Shown: positions 1-12,114, counted from the stretch's first letter. The stretch: 64,000 nucleotides of DNA from Urophycis tenuis (GCA_036785325.1 JAXIVH010000105.1:219501-283500), one strand, 5' to 3'. The notes: generated by a model from the letters alone, not told the origin. Translations and numbers: made by a program.

Positions 1-905
1 AGGTAGTGGGCGGGCCTTCGAGCCAGGAAGTGAGAGTACGAGAGAGGGGCACAGCCTCCTTTTATCCCTTCGCCTCGTGCACCGATTGGCCAACGAGCCG
101 GATAGGGTGCAAGGCAGCAGGCTCACCTGCCTTCTGGAATAGTGGCATGTCATACTACTACAATCAGTTTAGTAGGCCTATTATTTTTCAGAGGTAACAG
201 GCCGTTTTGTTTGTTTGCTTTTTTTCCTTCTTTTTTGTGGCCGCCCGCTAAAAAAAAAATAAAAAAAATCTTATTTATTCATTTATTGATTTGCGGCCGG
301 CTATTGATGCAGCCGCCCCGCTCCACTTTATTTACTTATTTAGCCTATTTATTCATTTATTTAGTTATTTACGGTCGTGGCCGCCTATTGATGCAGCCGC
401 TCCGCTCCACTTTATTTATTTATTTAGCCTATTTATTTATTTGTGATGCGGCCGAGTGGCCTCATCACCAGGCGGCCGCAGTGGTATTTGCCCACATTGC
501 CCAATGGCCAGTCCGTACCTGGAGACACTCGTGTCACTTGTTGATGCGCCCCCCCCCAAGGACACTCACCCCTGCCCACCCAGCACCCCCCCACCCCTCA
601 CCCCCCTGGACATACTTCATATTATTTATAGTAATGTTATTTATTGTATTATTTATTCTCAACTGCCGTTGCACCCTCCACCCCCATATCCATACAATCC
701 ACATTCATCTGTTGTACCCGTTCCGTTGTATTGCACTAGTGCACTATTGCACCATCTGTACCCTTCTCGTATTATATTACTATTTCTCGCACTACCTGTA
801 CATTGTTTTAATTTTTTTTAAATTTTTTTTTTAATACTGTTTACAGCCTGTTTCTGCTAGTGTTAGTAACCGTTTACTACCTTAACGATCACTACCTCCA
901 CTACC
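1..905. repeat. AT-rich, low-complexity left edge with an ~84-bp tandem duplication
   Basis: At about 296-450 a block containing TATTGATGCAGCCGC and GCTCCACTTTATTTA is present twice in tandem with TTTA-rich filler. Positions 540-840 are C-rich then T-rich and resemble a LINE 3' UTR, but no coding part is present. No gene is seen. Confidence 0.4.
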
Positions 906-929
906 TTCGCTTGATAAATGAGGGCCAGT

Positions 930-2113
930 GGCCCTCATTTATCAAGCGAACGTACGACAGAAAATGGACGTAAAATGGACGTACGCTCATTTCCACGTTG
1001 AGCTTGGCATTTATCAATTTGAACGTGAGCGCAGGCTGCGACGAAATCTCACGTCAGGTCTGAGCTCGTGTACGCAACTTTTTCGAGTGCGACCAGTGGC
1101 GAGACCAAGGGCGAAAGTTTGGTCTCAACTTTGGTAGGGACACTTCACAGAGACCCCCCTCCCACCCCAAAAAAATAAAAAAGTCTGCAACAGCCTGATA
1201 TCTTAAGAAGCCTGATGTAAACTTCAGATGACGGCTTCAGCCAATCAAATGACATCTTCACTGAACATTGCTCTGAGGTGCCCACGTCGACCAGAAGATA
1301 TGACGATTAGCCTTCTACGAATGAGTTTGCAAAAAAATATTGTTAAATGTATTATGTAAAATACATTTCCGTTATGTTAAATAGTAAATCAAAATAGTGT
1401 TAGGGACAATCCTTTCTTTCCCAAAGTTGGTCGGGACACGTCCCTCAGTCCCTATGCAAAATTACGCCCTAGGGCGAGACATATATCCACAAGAGTCAGA
1501 CAACTTTTTCTTCACCTTATTCGGAATAAAATAATTTTAACGCAATGCAAACAATAGGTCAAATGTGAAATGTTTTAAGCTGGATCAATTTAACATCAAT
1601 TTTTTAATTAATTATTCAATTAATTATTTACCTCTTCCGTAGCCCGCTGAACATGGGACACACTGTTGACTGCAACAGTGATTTGTTTCCATATAGCGTT
1701 TTTTTTGCTTGCCCTTAATTAGATTAGATTAGATTCAACGTGACAAATGAACGAGAACCTGAGGACGGACGCACAGTTGTGTGAGTCGTGAACGAATCAT
1801 TTCTATTTCCTGTCCTGACTGTGGGTTTATGCAGCTGCCATGTGGCCAGGGAAGATACTGCATGAAATGAACGAATCACTCACTGAGACGACTCATTACT
1901 CCCGAGTCATCTAAAAGATTAGTTGATATTGAACGAATCGTTCACGACCGACACATCACTACTCAGCCGCCGTATTTATCAACACCAAGCTCCTTCGTAC
2001 GCTGGGATTGGTGTGATACGAAAGTTTCGTAGATCTCAAGTGGGTCCTATAGTAAACTGAATCATGCGTTCAGATTTGCGCTAATTTCTACGTTCGTTTG
2101 ATAAATGAGGGCC
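930..2113. mobile_element. Non-autonomous DNA transposon, ~1.2 kb
   Basis: Terminal inverted repeats begin GGCCCTCATTTATCAA and agree for about 26 bp at both ends. AGT at 927-929 and 2114-2116 is a possible 3-bp target duplication. No transposase is encoded. The inside includes a smaller nested element near 1730-1971 with GAACGAATCGTTCACGACCG, a motif common in fish hAT ends. The superfamily is not determined. Confidence 0.6.
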
Positions 2114-2176
2114 AGTGAGTTTTGGAGTTCAGTCTTATCAATGACAATAAGCCTTAAATAGCAAAAATATCTGTCA

Positions 2177-2995
2177 GATAGATAGATAGATAGAAATACA
2201 TTATTGATCCCAAGCTGGGAAATAACAGTGTAGCAGCAGCATTACACACAGTAATAATGCAAAGAATTAAAGAATAAAATGCAATGTAAAACATTTATAA
2301 AAAATGTATAAATAAAAATATAATTGTAGTGCAAGTTAAAGAATATATATGTATGGTGCAGTGGACAATTATGTACAAAAATATAAGGTGCTTGGAGACT
2401 GTTGTTATGAGTTATTAGCTGTTATTGTACAGTGTAATGGCATGTGGCAGGAAGGATTTCCTTTATCTGTCCCTTCAACAGCAGAGCTGGAGCAGCCTGT
2501 GAGAGAAGGTGCTCCACTGTCTGACCACTGTGTGATGGAGAGGGTGCTGGTCATTGTCAATTATGGATAACAGTTTTTTGAGTGTTCTTCTCTCCACCAC
2601 AGACTCAAAAGACTGCAGCCCAAGACCAAATACAGAGCAAGCCTTCTTGATGATTCTATCAAGTCTGTTGGTGTCACTGGCTCTGGTGCTGCTGCCCCAA
2701 CACACAGCAGCAAAGAAAATGGTGCTAGCAACAACAGACTGGTAGAAGATCTCAAACATCTTGCTGCACACGTTGAAAGATCTCAGCTTCCTCAGGAAAT
2801 GGTCTGCTCATCCCCTTCTTGTACACAGCCTGTGTTAGATTTCCAGTCCAGTCTGTTGCCGATCACCACTCGCAAGTATTTATAGTCCTCTACCTCCTCC
2901 ACCACGTCCCCCCTGATCCGTAGTGATAACTTATAACTTATAAATAACTTAATAACATAACTTAAATAACACAAAATGTCCAGGTCTGGCAGGGC
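2177..2995 (-). mobile_element. Rex1/CR1-like LINE, 3' fragment
   Basis: Minus-strand reading frames, shifted in places, encode the C-terminal reverse-transcriptase region: VVEEVEDYKYL, FYQSVVASTIFF, ACSVFGLGLQSFESVVERRT and LLSIIDNDQHPLH. A (GATA)n run at about 2177-2196 is the likely 3' tail. It is truncated and dead. Confidence 0.65.
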
Positions 2996-3520
2996 AGAAC
3001 GTGGTTTGAACAATGGCTATCAAAGCAGTCATTCATGTTGACGTGGTGTTATTTTCCTTTTAGTGGACTGATCAGAATTAGAAGGTACTTTGTTAAAATG
3101 GAAATGCTATTTATTACAAAAATGCCCTGAATATCACTCAATAATGCATGGATAAGATGTTACTCCCTTGTGCTATAATCCAAGGTATAAAGCATATCTA
3201 CAACCACATCTGTGTAACTCTCTGTGAAGCATAAAGGACAGAATAATAGCAGTATACAGACATTTTAGCTCAAACCTTAATTCTTCCCCTTCTTATTACA
3301 GGAATCAAATCAAAGTCAAAGTGGCTTTATTTTCAATTACTTCACGTCAAGACATTTCCTTATACTAAAGATTTAAAATACACATGATCAAAAGTACACA
3401 ACAGTAAATTGAATTGAAAAATCTGTATTAGTGACAAAGCAGTTTTTTGTATGGGATTGGTTAAGGTAGTGCGAAGGTGCAGTTGGTAGGGCAGCATAAG
3501 ACAAAGGTCAGTGTGACACT
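2996..3520. other. Unassigned intergenic sequence
   Basis: No gene is seen. The stretch at 3300-3430 (AT-rich, AATTGAATTGAA at its right end) looks like an old retroelement tail but is not identifiable. Confidence 0.35.
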
Positions 3521-3947
3521 CAGTACGTTTACATGCAGCAAGAAATTTGAATTTCTAATCGTATAAGACATCGTTCTGACTTTTTAAGTGCATGTAAACA
3601 CCTTAATCCGACCTACTTCGGACCTACTTCGGACCTATTTCGGACATCTAAAATCGGATAACTACACCTGGATAATTCGATCATAGTCGGACTTTTAACG
3701 GCATGTATACTCATTTACTTCAAGTTCTTTTGCTTTCTGCCTTCTGAATCGGATTTTGTATTCTGCGCACGCGCAGTGCCATTCTGCACATGCGCAGCGC
3801 CACATAGCGTCCAGAGTCAGCCCATGCTCCGGCTGTTAATCCGATTCTCTGAACGGCATGTATACTCGGACAAGTGATCCGGTCTTACGCATGTCATTAT
3901 CTGATCCGATCAGAAATTCGAATTTCTTGCTGCATGTAAACGTACTG
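3521..3947. mobile_element. MITE, 427 bp, long terminal inverted repeats
   Basis: The ends CAGTACGTTTACATGCAGCA are inverted copies matching over about 36 bp with one difference. There is no ORF. The target duplication is unclear. The interior contains an exact 30-nt match to the neighbouring LINE. Confidence 0.75.
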
Positions 3948-4183
3948 ATTGACAGTGCCGAAAGTAAGTACTATAAATAGTAAATAGTGCAAATAGACAA
4001 TGGTGCTAGAAGACAGTTTGTATTAAGTAGGATAGTCCAATTATGATATCACATTCGCATCCTCTTCTGCATACTCTTCTGTGTTGTGACCCTTGGTGCT
4101 GGGCATGTGATGTCTCTTGCCTCGTCAGCACAGAAAGGCCTGATTTTTTCATACAGATAGGTCTGCCTGTCAATGTTCAGTCC

Positions 4184-4350
4184 AGGGGCCTCATTTATCA
4201 ACCATGCGTACGCACAGATTTGTGCGTAATGAGTGCGTACGAACATTCCCACGCAAAGTATGGAATTCATCAACTTGTACTTGTGCTTAGGAACGTGCGT
4301 AAATTTAAGCACAACTGTGATCATGCGTACACACAAAACTTAGTGGTAGA
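4184..4350. mobile_element. hAT-like MITE fragment
   Basis: It begins CAGGGGCCTCATTTATCAA, the kind of CAG-starting end seen in fish hAT elements, followed by repeated TGCGTACGCAC-type motifs in both orientations. A matching right end is not obvious, so it may be truncated. Confidence 0.45.
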
Positions 4351-4435
4351 ATAGTGAAACTACTAAGAGAACCCGTTAAGAGTCGCAGTGTTCAGCAATC
4401 TCTTAAAAGATCCCCCCAGGTTAAGAGTCTCTGGC

Positions 4436-4913
4436 TTAAGAGTCAGGAAGTATCCATGGCTGTATTACCGAGAGTGGCACCATTTGACAAATATTTATTT
4501 CATTTACTTCAAGTTCTTTTGCTTTCTGCTCAATTACCCATCCAAAGCTTTTTGTTTCTCTTCTCTCTTTCTCCCAACATTGTTTCAGTATATCTTGTGT
4601 TGGATGATCTTCATTATGTCCTTTTAGATTAACCCAGTAACTTATTGATAACTGTGTCCTTCTTAATTCTAATGGCATTTCTCCCATTTCTACTTGTAAT
4701 GCTGATGTAGGGGTTGTTCTAATAGCACCTGTGTTTGCTGCGGAACCAAATACTACACAACCATAATCTAACACTGACCTGATTAATCCTATATAAATGG
4801 TTTTCAGTGATGTTCTCTCAGCTCCCCAGTCCTTTCCTACCAGACATCTCATTACATTTAAAACTTTCTTACATTTGTCATCCATTTTCTGAATATGTAC
4901 ATTCCATGTCATT
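4436..4913 (-). pseudogene. LINE ORF2, C-terminal piece
   Basis: It resumes the LINE after the Penelope-like insertion: MTWNVHIQKMDDKCKK, RTSLKTIYIGLIRSVLDYGC. The MTWNV at the start repeats the end of the upstream piece because of the 15-bp target duplication. Confidence 0.75.
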
Positions 4914-4953
4914 TAATCCGGCCAACAGTTAAATCGAACGCAACTGGACTGGT

Positions 4954-5558
4954 GTTACGGCAAAATTCAGTCCTTTGGCTAAGACCTCCTTCTCCGGGTG
5001 GGTAAGCTCTCTGTCAGACATATTCTTAACCCATCTGTCTTGTAGATCCCTTTGTGCGGGTCAGTTTGTCTCTTGCCTCCCATTCATTATGTCGGTTTTG
5101 TTTGAGTTCTTGCTTTGAAGGTGGAGGAATTTCTTTGTTTGCCTTTCTTTGCTCTTGTAATGTTGTGACAGTTGAGCTTTCTTGGTGAAGTCTACAACTC
5201 TTTCAAACAAAGCGCCCGGTAGGATGGTTTTAAGATTTTGGAGAAGGTGGTCAATCCTCTCCTCAAGCCTTTCTACGGTGAAAAGGACCTGCCTTACTCT
5301 TTCGTTCAGTTGTTTTTGAGCCTTCTCAATTATTGTGTTGGCTCTGTGTCCTTTCACTGTGGAACGCAACTGTAGGCTGGTTGGTGTGAGCCTGTTTTGC
5401 CTGCACCTCAGGCTGAACCTTAAGTGGTTTCTGTGATCCGCAACTTTCCGAGCCAACTTTTCATATACTCGCACTGTCTTGAGGGTCCCAACCCCAAATT
5501 TCTCAGTGATAAGTCTATGAATGTTCTCATTCATCCAGGTCATGTTTAATCCGGCCAA
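4954..5558 (-). pseudogene. Penelope-like ORF, N-terminal piece
   Basis: It encodes the basic N-terminal region found ahead of the RT in fish Penelope-like elements: ADHRNHLRFSLRCRQNRLTP, TVKGHRANTIIEKAQKQL, FERVVDFTKKAQLS. The frame breaks near 5061, and the matching continuation (REL THPEKEVLAKGLNF) is readable to about 4960 before the junction. Confidence 0.7.
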
Positions 5559-5846
5559 CAGTTAAATCGAACGCAACTGGACTTAGATTTGTCTGTGAAG
5601 ACGTTTCGCCTCTTATCCAAGCGGCTTCATCAGTTCGTAACGCATCGGTCTGACTAGTCCGCACTAGTCTGACAGACAGTGGAGTTAGACCCAGGTATTT
5701 AACCTCAGTGGAGGAGTCCACCCACAAAACTCCTAAAACAATAGATCATTAGTGTAGCTTCACCTGACCATTGTTTGGGGCCTGTGAGTCATCTTGGTGG
5801 AAGATGATCATTAAGGGTGGGTGGGGCCACTGGAGAACGACAGTCG

Positions 5847-7400
5847 TTAGGTATGATGTGCAGTTACCAGTGAACAACAGTCGTTCTGTTCCATAGAGCC
5901 ACTTGAGGTTTGTTTTGGGCAGCCTTTGTTGTTCACCCTCCTGGGAATGGCTGAAAGTGCAGCATTGTAGATGGGGGATAACTGATGTCTCAGACCCCCT
6001 CCCCTGTTGAGAGATGGCTTTTCCACTTTGCCATAGATGGCTTCTTTTACCCCTCTTTCAAACCATCTGTCCTCTCTGTCCAGGATTTTGACATTGCTGT
6101 CTTCAAAGGAGTGAGCCTTTTCCTTTAGGTGTAGATAGACAGCTGATACTGGACCTGAGGAGTTTTCCCTTCTGTGTTGGGCCATGCGCTTGTTTAGAGG
6201 TTGTTTAGTTTCACCAATGTAAGAGTCCTTACATTCATCACTGCATTGGACTGCATAAACCAAGTTACTCTTTTGTGAGTGTGGTAGTCTGTCTTTGGGG
6301 TGTACCAGTTTCTGCCTGAGAGTATTGCTGGGTTTGAAATGGACAGGGATTTCGTGTTTGTTGAAAATCCTCCAGAGTTTTTCAGATACTCCAGACACAT
6401 AGGGTATCACTATGTTTCTGCGTTGGTTCTTTTTCTCTTCACCCTCCAAGTTTTTATTCTTTCTGCATGTTGTCTTGTTGAGGGTCCAACCCGGATAGCC
6501 ACAAGTTCTCAAAGCACCCTTTAGATGTTTGTGTTCTTTTACTTGGGCTTGAGTGGTGGTTGGTATATTATCCGCCCTGTGTTGCAAGGTTCTGATAACC
6601 CCCAATTTGTGCTCCAGAGGGTGATGGGAGTCAAAGAGAAGGTACTGATCTGTGTGAGTGGGTTTCCTGTATACCCCAATGTGGAGGCTCCTGTCATCCC
6701 CAAAGTGTACATCACAGTCCAAAAAAGGTAAGTGGTTATCTTTGGCATCTTCTCTGGTGAACTTGATGTTTACGTCCACTGAATTAATGTGTTCAGTAAA
6801 TGCCTGAAGTTCTTGGGTTCTGATTTTAACCCATGTGTCATCCACATACCGGAACCAATGGCTAGGTGCTGTTCCTTTGTAGGATTTTAAAGCCTTTTGT
6901 TCGAAGATTTCCATGTATAAGTTCGCCACAATGGGGGATACTGGAGAGCCCATGGCACAACCATGCTTCTGTCTGTAGAAAGTATTGTTGAACTGGAAGT
7001 ATGTGGTGTTCAGGCACAGCTCCAGTAAAAGACAGATCTGGTCTGGGTTGAGGTTTGTTCTAACCTGTAGGGTTAGATCCTGTTTTAACCGATGCCTCAC
7101 AGTTTCCACTGCCTCCATGGTTGGAATGCAGGTGAATAAAGATGTTACATCATATGACACCATGGTTTCGTTTGGATCTAGTCTTAGACCCCGGATTTTT
7201 GTCCACAAACTCCTGCGAGTTTTGGATGTGATGTGGTGTGTTACCAACCAGAGGAGCTAAGATGTTGGCTACATACTTAGCGATGTTGTAGGTCACTGAA
7301 TTGATGCTGCTCACAATGGGTCTGAGTGGGACCCCTTCTTTATGAATCTTAGGGAGTCCATATAGGCACGGGGTGGTCTCCTGTGGGTAGAGCTGTGCCT
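5847..7400 (-). pseudogene. Penelope-like RT and GIY-YIG endonuclease (leftward copy)
   Basis: RT motifs: PCLYGLPKIHKEGVPLRPIV, MVSYDVTSLFTCIP, GCAMGSPVSPIVANLYME and RYVDDTWV (YVDD active site). A C-terminal GIY-YIG nuclease follows (YAVQC then SYIGETKQPLNKRMAQHR). The N-terminal part is missing and a frameshift lies near 7195, so this copy is not complete. Confidence 0.87.
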
Positions 7401-7403
7401 GAC

Positions 7404-8581
7404 TGGAGCTGTGCCTGAACACCACATACTTCCAGTTCAACAATACTTTCTACAGACAGAAGCATGGTTGTGCCATGGGCTCTCCAGTATCCCCCATTGT
7501 GGCGAACTTATACATGGAAATCTTCGAACAAAAGGCTTTAAAATCCTACAAAGGAACAGCACCTAGCCATTGGTTCCGGTATGTGGATGACACATGGGTT
7601 AAAATCAGAACCCAAGAACTTCAGGCATTTACTGAACACATTAATTCAGTGGACGTAAACATCAAGTTCACCAGAGAAGATGCCAAAGATAACCACTTAC
7701 CTTTTTTGGACTGTGATGTACACTTTGGGGATGACAGGAGCCTCCACATTGGGGTATACAGGAAACCCACTCACACAGATCAGTACCTTCTCTTTGACTC
7801 CCATCACCCTCTGGAGCACAAATTGGGGGTTATCAGAACCTTGCAACACAGGGCGGATAATATACCAACCACCACTCAAGCCCAAGTAAAAGAACACAAA
7901 CATCTAAAGGGTGCTTTGAGAACTTGTGGCTATCCGGGTTGGACCCTCAACAAGACAACATGCAGAAAGAATAAAAACTTGGAGGGTGAAGAGAAAAAGA
8001 ACCAACGCAGAAACATAGTGATACCCTATGTGTCTGGAGTATCTGAAAAACTCTGGAGGATTTTCAACAAACACGAAATCCCTGTCCATTTCAAACCCAG
8101 CAATACTCTCAGGCAGAAACTGGTACACCCCAAAGACAGACTACCACACTCACAAAAGAGTAACTTGGTTTATGCAGTCCAATGCAGTGAGGAATGTAAG
8201 GACTCTTACATTGGTGAAACTAAACAACCTCTAAACAAGCGCATGGCCCAACACAGAAGGGAAAACTCCTCAGGTCCAGTATCAGCTGTCTATCTACACC
8301 TAAAGGAAAAGGCTCACTCCTTTGAAGACAGCAATGTCAAAATCCTGGACAGAGAGGACAGATGGTTTGAAAGAGGGGTAAAAGAAGCCATCTATGGCAA
8401 AGTGGAAAAGCCATCTCTCAACAGGGGAGGGGGTCTGAGACATCAGTTATCTCCCATCTACAATGCTGCACTTTCAGCCATTCCCAGGAGGGTGAACAAC
8501 AAAGGCTGCCCAAAACAAACCTCAAGTGGCTCTATGGAACAGAACGACTGTTGTTCACTGGTAACTGCACATCATACCTAA
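7404..8581 (+). pseudogene. Penelope-like RT/endonuclease, 5'-truncated (rightward copy)
   Basis: The frame is open from LELCLNTTYFQFNN through GCAMGSPVSPI, YVDD and the GIY-YIG domain to a stop at about 8581. It lacks everything upstream of RT motif B. One residue difference from the inverted copy was noticed (CSEEC versus CSDEC), so the arms are very young or homogenised. Confidence 0.88.
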
Positions 8582-8928
8582 CGACTGTCGTTCTCCAGTG
8601 GCCCCACCCACCCCTAATGATCATCTTCCACCAAGATGACTCACAGGCCCCAAACAATGGTCAGGTGAAGCTACACTAATGATCTATTGTTTTAGGAGTT
8701 TTGTGGGTGGACTCCTCCACTGAGGTTAAATACCTGGGTCTAACTCCACTGTCTGTCAGACTAGTGCGGACTAGTCAGACCGATGCGTTACGAACTGATG
8801 AAGCCGCTTGGATAAGAGGCGAAACGTCTTCACAGACAAATCTAAGTCCAGTTGCGTTCGATTTAACTGTTGGCCGGATTAAACATGACCTGGATGAATG
8901 AGAACATTCATAGACATTCCATGTCATT

Positions 8929-10668
8929 CTTTCATCGAACCACAAACCCCAAAATTTGAATTGTTTTACTCTCTCCAATTCTTGATTATATAATCTAAGA
9001 TTTGAATTACCCACAATTCTTTTTCTTGTAAAGAACATTGTCTTTGTTTTATCTACAGAAAATTTAAATCCCCACTTAAATGACCATTCTTCTATTTTGA
9101 TAATAGCCTCTTGTAGTTTATTCACAAAGAATTCCAAATTCCTACCCCTTTTCCAAATTGCCCCATCATCCACAAAAAGAGAAAATCCCATCCCCCTTTC
9201 TACACTCATAAAAACATCATTTATCATAATAGAAAATAACAAAGGACTGACTATACTCCCCTGAGGCGTTCCATTTTCAATATCAAATTTCCCTGAATAG
9301 AAGAAGAAGAAGAAGAAGAAGAATTACTGATTTGATCCCGTGAGGGAAATTTGAATTACTGATTTGATCCCGTGAGGGAAATTTGGTCTTCTGCATTTAA
9401 CCCAATCGTGAATTAGTGACACACTCAGAACACAGTGATGGTGAAGCACACAGTGAGGTGAAGCACACACTTAAACCCGATGCAGTGAGCTGCCTGCAAC
9501 AGCGGCGGCGCTCGGGGAGCAGTGAGGGGTTAGGTGCCTTGCTCAAGGGCACTTCAGCCATGCGCACTGGTCGGGGTTCGAACCGGCGACCCTCCGGTTA
9601 CAAATCCAAAGCCCTAACCAGTAGGCCGGCTGCCCCAATAATAACACTTCCCTATTTTAACTTGAATAACTCTTCCCCCCAAAAAATCCTTGATCCACCT
9701 ATACATTGGGCCTTTAATCCCTAATTTGCTTATTTTAATTAATAATCCCTCTTTCCACATCATATCATACGCCTTCTCTATATCAAAAAATACGGCTACT
9801 ACACTTTCCCTATTGATCTGTGCTTTCCTTACCTCATGTTCTAAACATAGAGCAGGGTCCATGGTATTTCTACCTCTTCTGAATCCACTTTGATATTTAG
9901 ATATATAACCTTTGCTTTCTACATAATATGTTAGTCTTTCATTTATAATTCTTTCCAATATTTTGCATACGTTTGATGTTAATGCGATGGGTCTATAACT
10001 CCCTGGGTTTCTACCATCTTTTCCTGGCTTTCATATCGGAACTACAACAGCTTCTTTCCAGATTTGTGGTAACCTTCCCTTTCTCCAAACCTTATTATAT
10101 AGCTCCAGTAAAATGTCTTTAGATGATTCACTAAGATGACTTAACATGATGGAACATATCTGATCTTTCCCCGGTGACGACATCTTTGTTTTCTTAAGAG
10201 CATAAAATTCAGTTCTGCCTTTGTGAATGAAACATTTATTAAATCATTGGCATCCTCATCTTGCAGTAATAGTTCCTCATTCTCATCTATTGTAGCTTCC
10301 CTTCCTTTTCGCCACTCTTCACTTATATTACTAGAGCTATGAACCTTGACAAAATTCTGAACCAACATCTCTGCTTTTTCTTCATCTGTTGTTGTAGTTT
10401 CATTTTCAGTTAAGACTGGATACCCATATTCTCTTTTAAATCCATTCATTCTTTTAATCATTCCCCATATTTTACCTATTTCTGTTTCTCTTCCTATTGA
10501 ATTACAGAATTTCCTCCAATAATCCTTTTTTGCATTTTTAATTATTTTCCTCACTTGCAACCTTTTAAATTCAATAAGATTCTGGTAATTATGAGTTCTT
10601 TTTAGTATTTTAAATTGTTTACTCCGAGATTTTATTGCATTATCACATTCCTTCGTCCACCATGGCAC
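8929..10668 (-). pseudogene. LINE ORF2, reverse transcriptase (broken by SINE)
   Basis: Fragments encode the linker (MPWWTKECDNAIKSRSKQF), RT palm motifs (SGFRRGRNTMDP, FFDIEKAYDMMW) and the active-site FVDD at about 9175. A SINE at about 9299-9636 and several frameshifts interrupt it. Confidence 0.78.
9299..9636 (-). mobile_element. tRNA-derived SINE
   Basis: On the minus strand the head has an A-box-like stretch (CCTACTGGTTAGGGC) and a B-box GGTTCGAACCCC at about 9573-9584, then a body and a (TTC)n tail. A 32-bp tail unit is present twice in tandem (9321-9352 and 9353-9384). It sits inside the LINE RT. Confidence 0.8.
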
Positions 10669-10764
10669 AATTTTCTTTTTACTTCTACCTCCCTTCTTTT
10701 GAATTGTTTGCTTTGCTGCTCCTATAATAGCTTCACAAATAGAACGATTTAATTCATCAACATC

Positions 10765-11526
10765 TTAATTAACATCTACTTTTTCCATTTCTTTATCACT
10801 AATATGCTTAAATTTTTTCCAGTCAACACTATTAAAAACCCATCTGTCTACTCCTCCAGTCTCATACTCTTCCAGCCTCACGCCTGTTTCTATTATTATA
10901 GGATAGTGATCACTTCCCACTGTTGTTTCTTTTACAATTTCCCACGTACAAATACCTGCCAGTGTTTCTGACACTAAAGTAAGATCCACGGCAGACTCCC
11001 TACCACTCCTAACATCAATCCTCGTACCTTTCCCATCATTGAGGCATACTAGGTTTTTAATTTCCATCATCTCTTCAATCACCTCTCCATTTTTATCATT
11101 ATAACTATCCCATAATGTACTATGAGCATTAAAATCTCCACAACAAATAATGTTCCCCTCTAAATTTACAGTTAATTCCTCCAGTACTTCCAATGATAGC
11201 TTATTGCAAGGATTGTAAAAGTTAGCTATTTTGATTACACCATCTTTTGTCCAAACTTCAATCACTATCATTTCCCACTCTTTCCCTTTCTTTACTATTC
11301 TATATTGCTTTTCTTGTTTTACAAATATTATACAGCCTCCTCCACTTCCCTCCACCCTATATCTACGTATACTATCATATCCTTTAATTACGAAATCTAA
11401 TCTTGTTTTAAGCCAAGTTTCTTGAATGCATATAATTTCAGGTTTATTTCTGAGCCCGTTAATAAATCCTTTAAATTCCTGACCGTTTGCAATTAAACTC
11501 CTTGCGTTCCATTGTAAAATAATCAT
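10765..11526 (-). pseudogene. LINE ORF2, APE-type endonuclease
   Basis: Apurinic-endonuclease-like domain that nicks target DNA. Motifs seen are LQWNARSL, ICIQETWL (metal-binding Glu), CCGDFNAHSTLWDS and GSDHYPIIIE (the catalytic D-H pair). The reading frame is cut by a stop at the 10765 side. Confidence 0.82.
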
Positions 11527-11646
11527 TTAGTCTAAGTCTTGTCCCCAAGAACCACTGATTTCCCCACTTCCTCAAGTCTTCTGTTGATTTGTTCCCATGA
11601 TATATCTTTCATATCCAAAAAATGTTCAGCTCCTTTCACAATTATC

Positions 11647-12114
11647 TTAATTTTCTGTTTTGTGTTTAACTTGATCCGCACAGTTGATCACATATGCAAC
11701 AAACAAACTCAACTTGTCCACATCTAGTTCTGTATTCCTTATTGCTTGCCCTCTCTGACCTCCTCCTGATCTTGAATTTTCAATAGTTTTGTCTGTTTCT
11801 TCCTTTCCCTTTTGTCCTTCCACTGTCTTTATTGCTTCAGCATAGCTTATATTGTTGACTATTTTCACTTGTTGAATTTCCACTGCTCTCTCCCTGACTT
11901 CACAACCCCCATATGTCACATTATGTTGTCCCCCACAATTACAACATTTAGCCTGCACATTATCTCCACATTCCTCAAATTTGTGTTCCCCTCCACATTT
12001 AGCACACCTTTGTTTTCCTTTACAAGCCATGGCTACATGCCACTATATGCCCATACCCATAGCACCGAAGCGGAGGAGGAACATAAGGTCTGACTGGGAA
12101 ACTCATATATCCTA
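11647..12114 (-). pseudogene. LINE ORF1, zinc-knuckle part
   Basis: It continues ORF1 beyond the insertion: YMSFPVRPYVPPPLRCYG, then the knuckles CAKCGGEHKFEEC and CCNCGGQHNVTYGGC. A deletion/frameshift near 12030-12045 damages the first knuckle. Confidence 0.7.

Larger units (their letters stand above)
4914..8913. mobile_element. Penelope-like retroelement: tandem plus inverted composite
   Basis: A copy reading leftwards spans about 7400 to 5560 (RT C-terminal part plus GIY-YIG endonuclease). It is followed in the same direction by an N-terminal piece of a second copy (about 5558-4954) and a 40-bp terminal segment (4914-4953). A third copy reads rightwards from about 7404 to 8913. The rightward copy and the leftward copy form a near-identical inverted repeat with arms of about 1.5 kb. 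The 15-bp sequence ACATTCCATGTCATT flanks the composite at 4899-4913 and 8914-8928. Tandem and inverted partial copies are known for this class. Confidence 0.88.

Noticed and set aside
142..834. 230-codon ORF at the left edge
   Set aside because: Composition is hydrophobic and repetitive because of TTTA and CA-rich low-complexity DNA; no recognisable domain.
5847..8581. Host gene for a reverse-transcriptase/GIY-YIG protein (telomerase-like or DNA repair)
   Set aside because: Duplicate inverted copies, terminal repeats and a target duplication show a Penelope-like retroelement.
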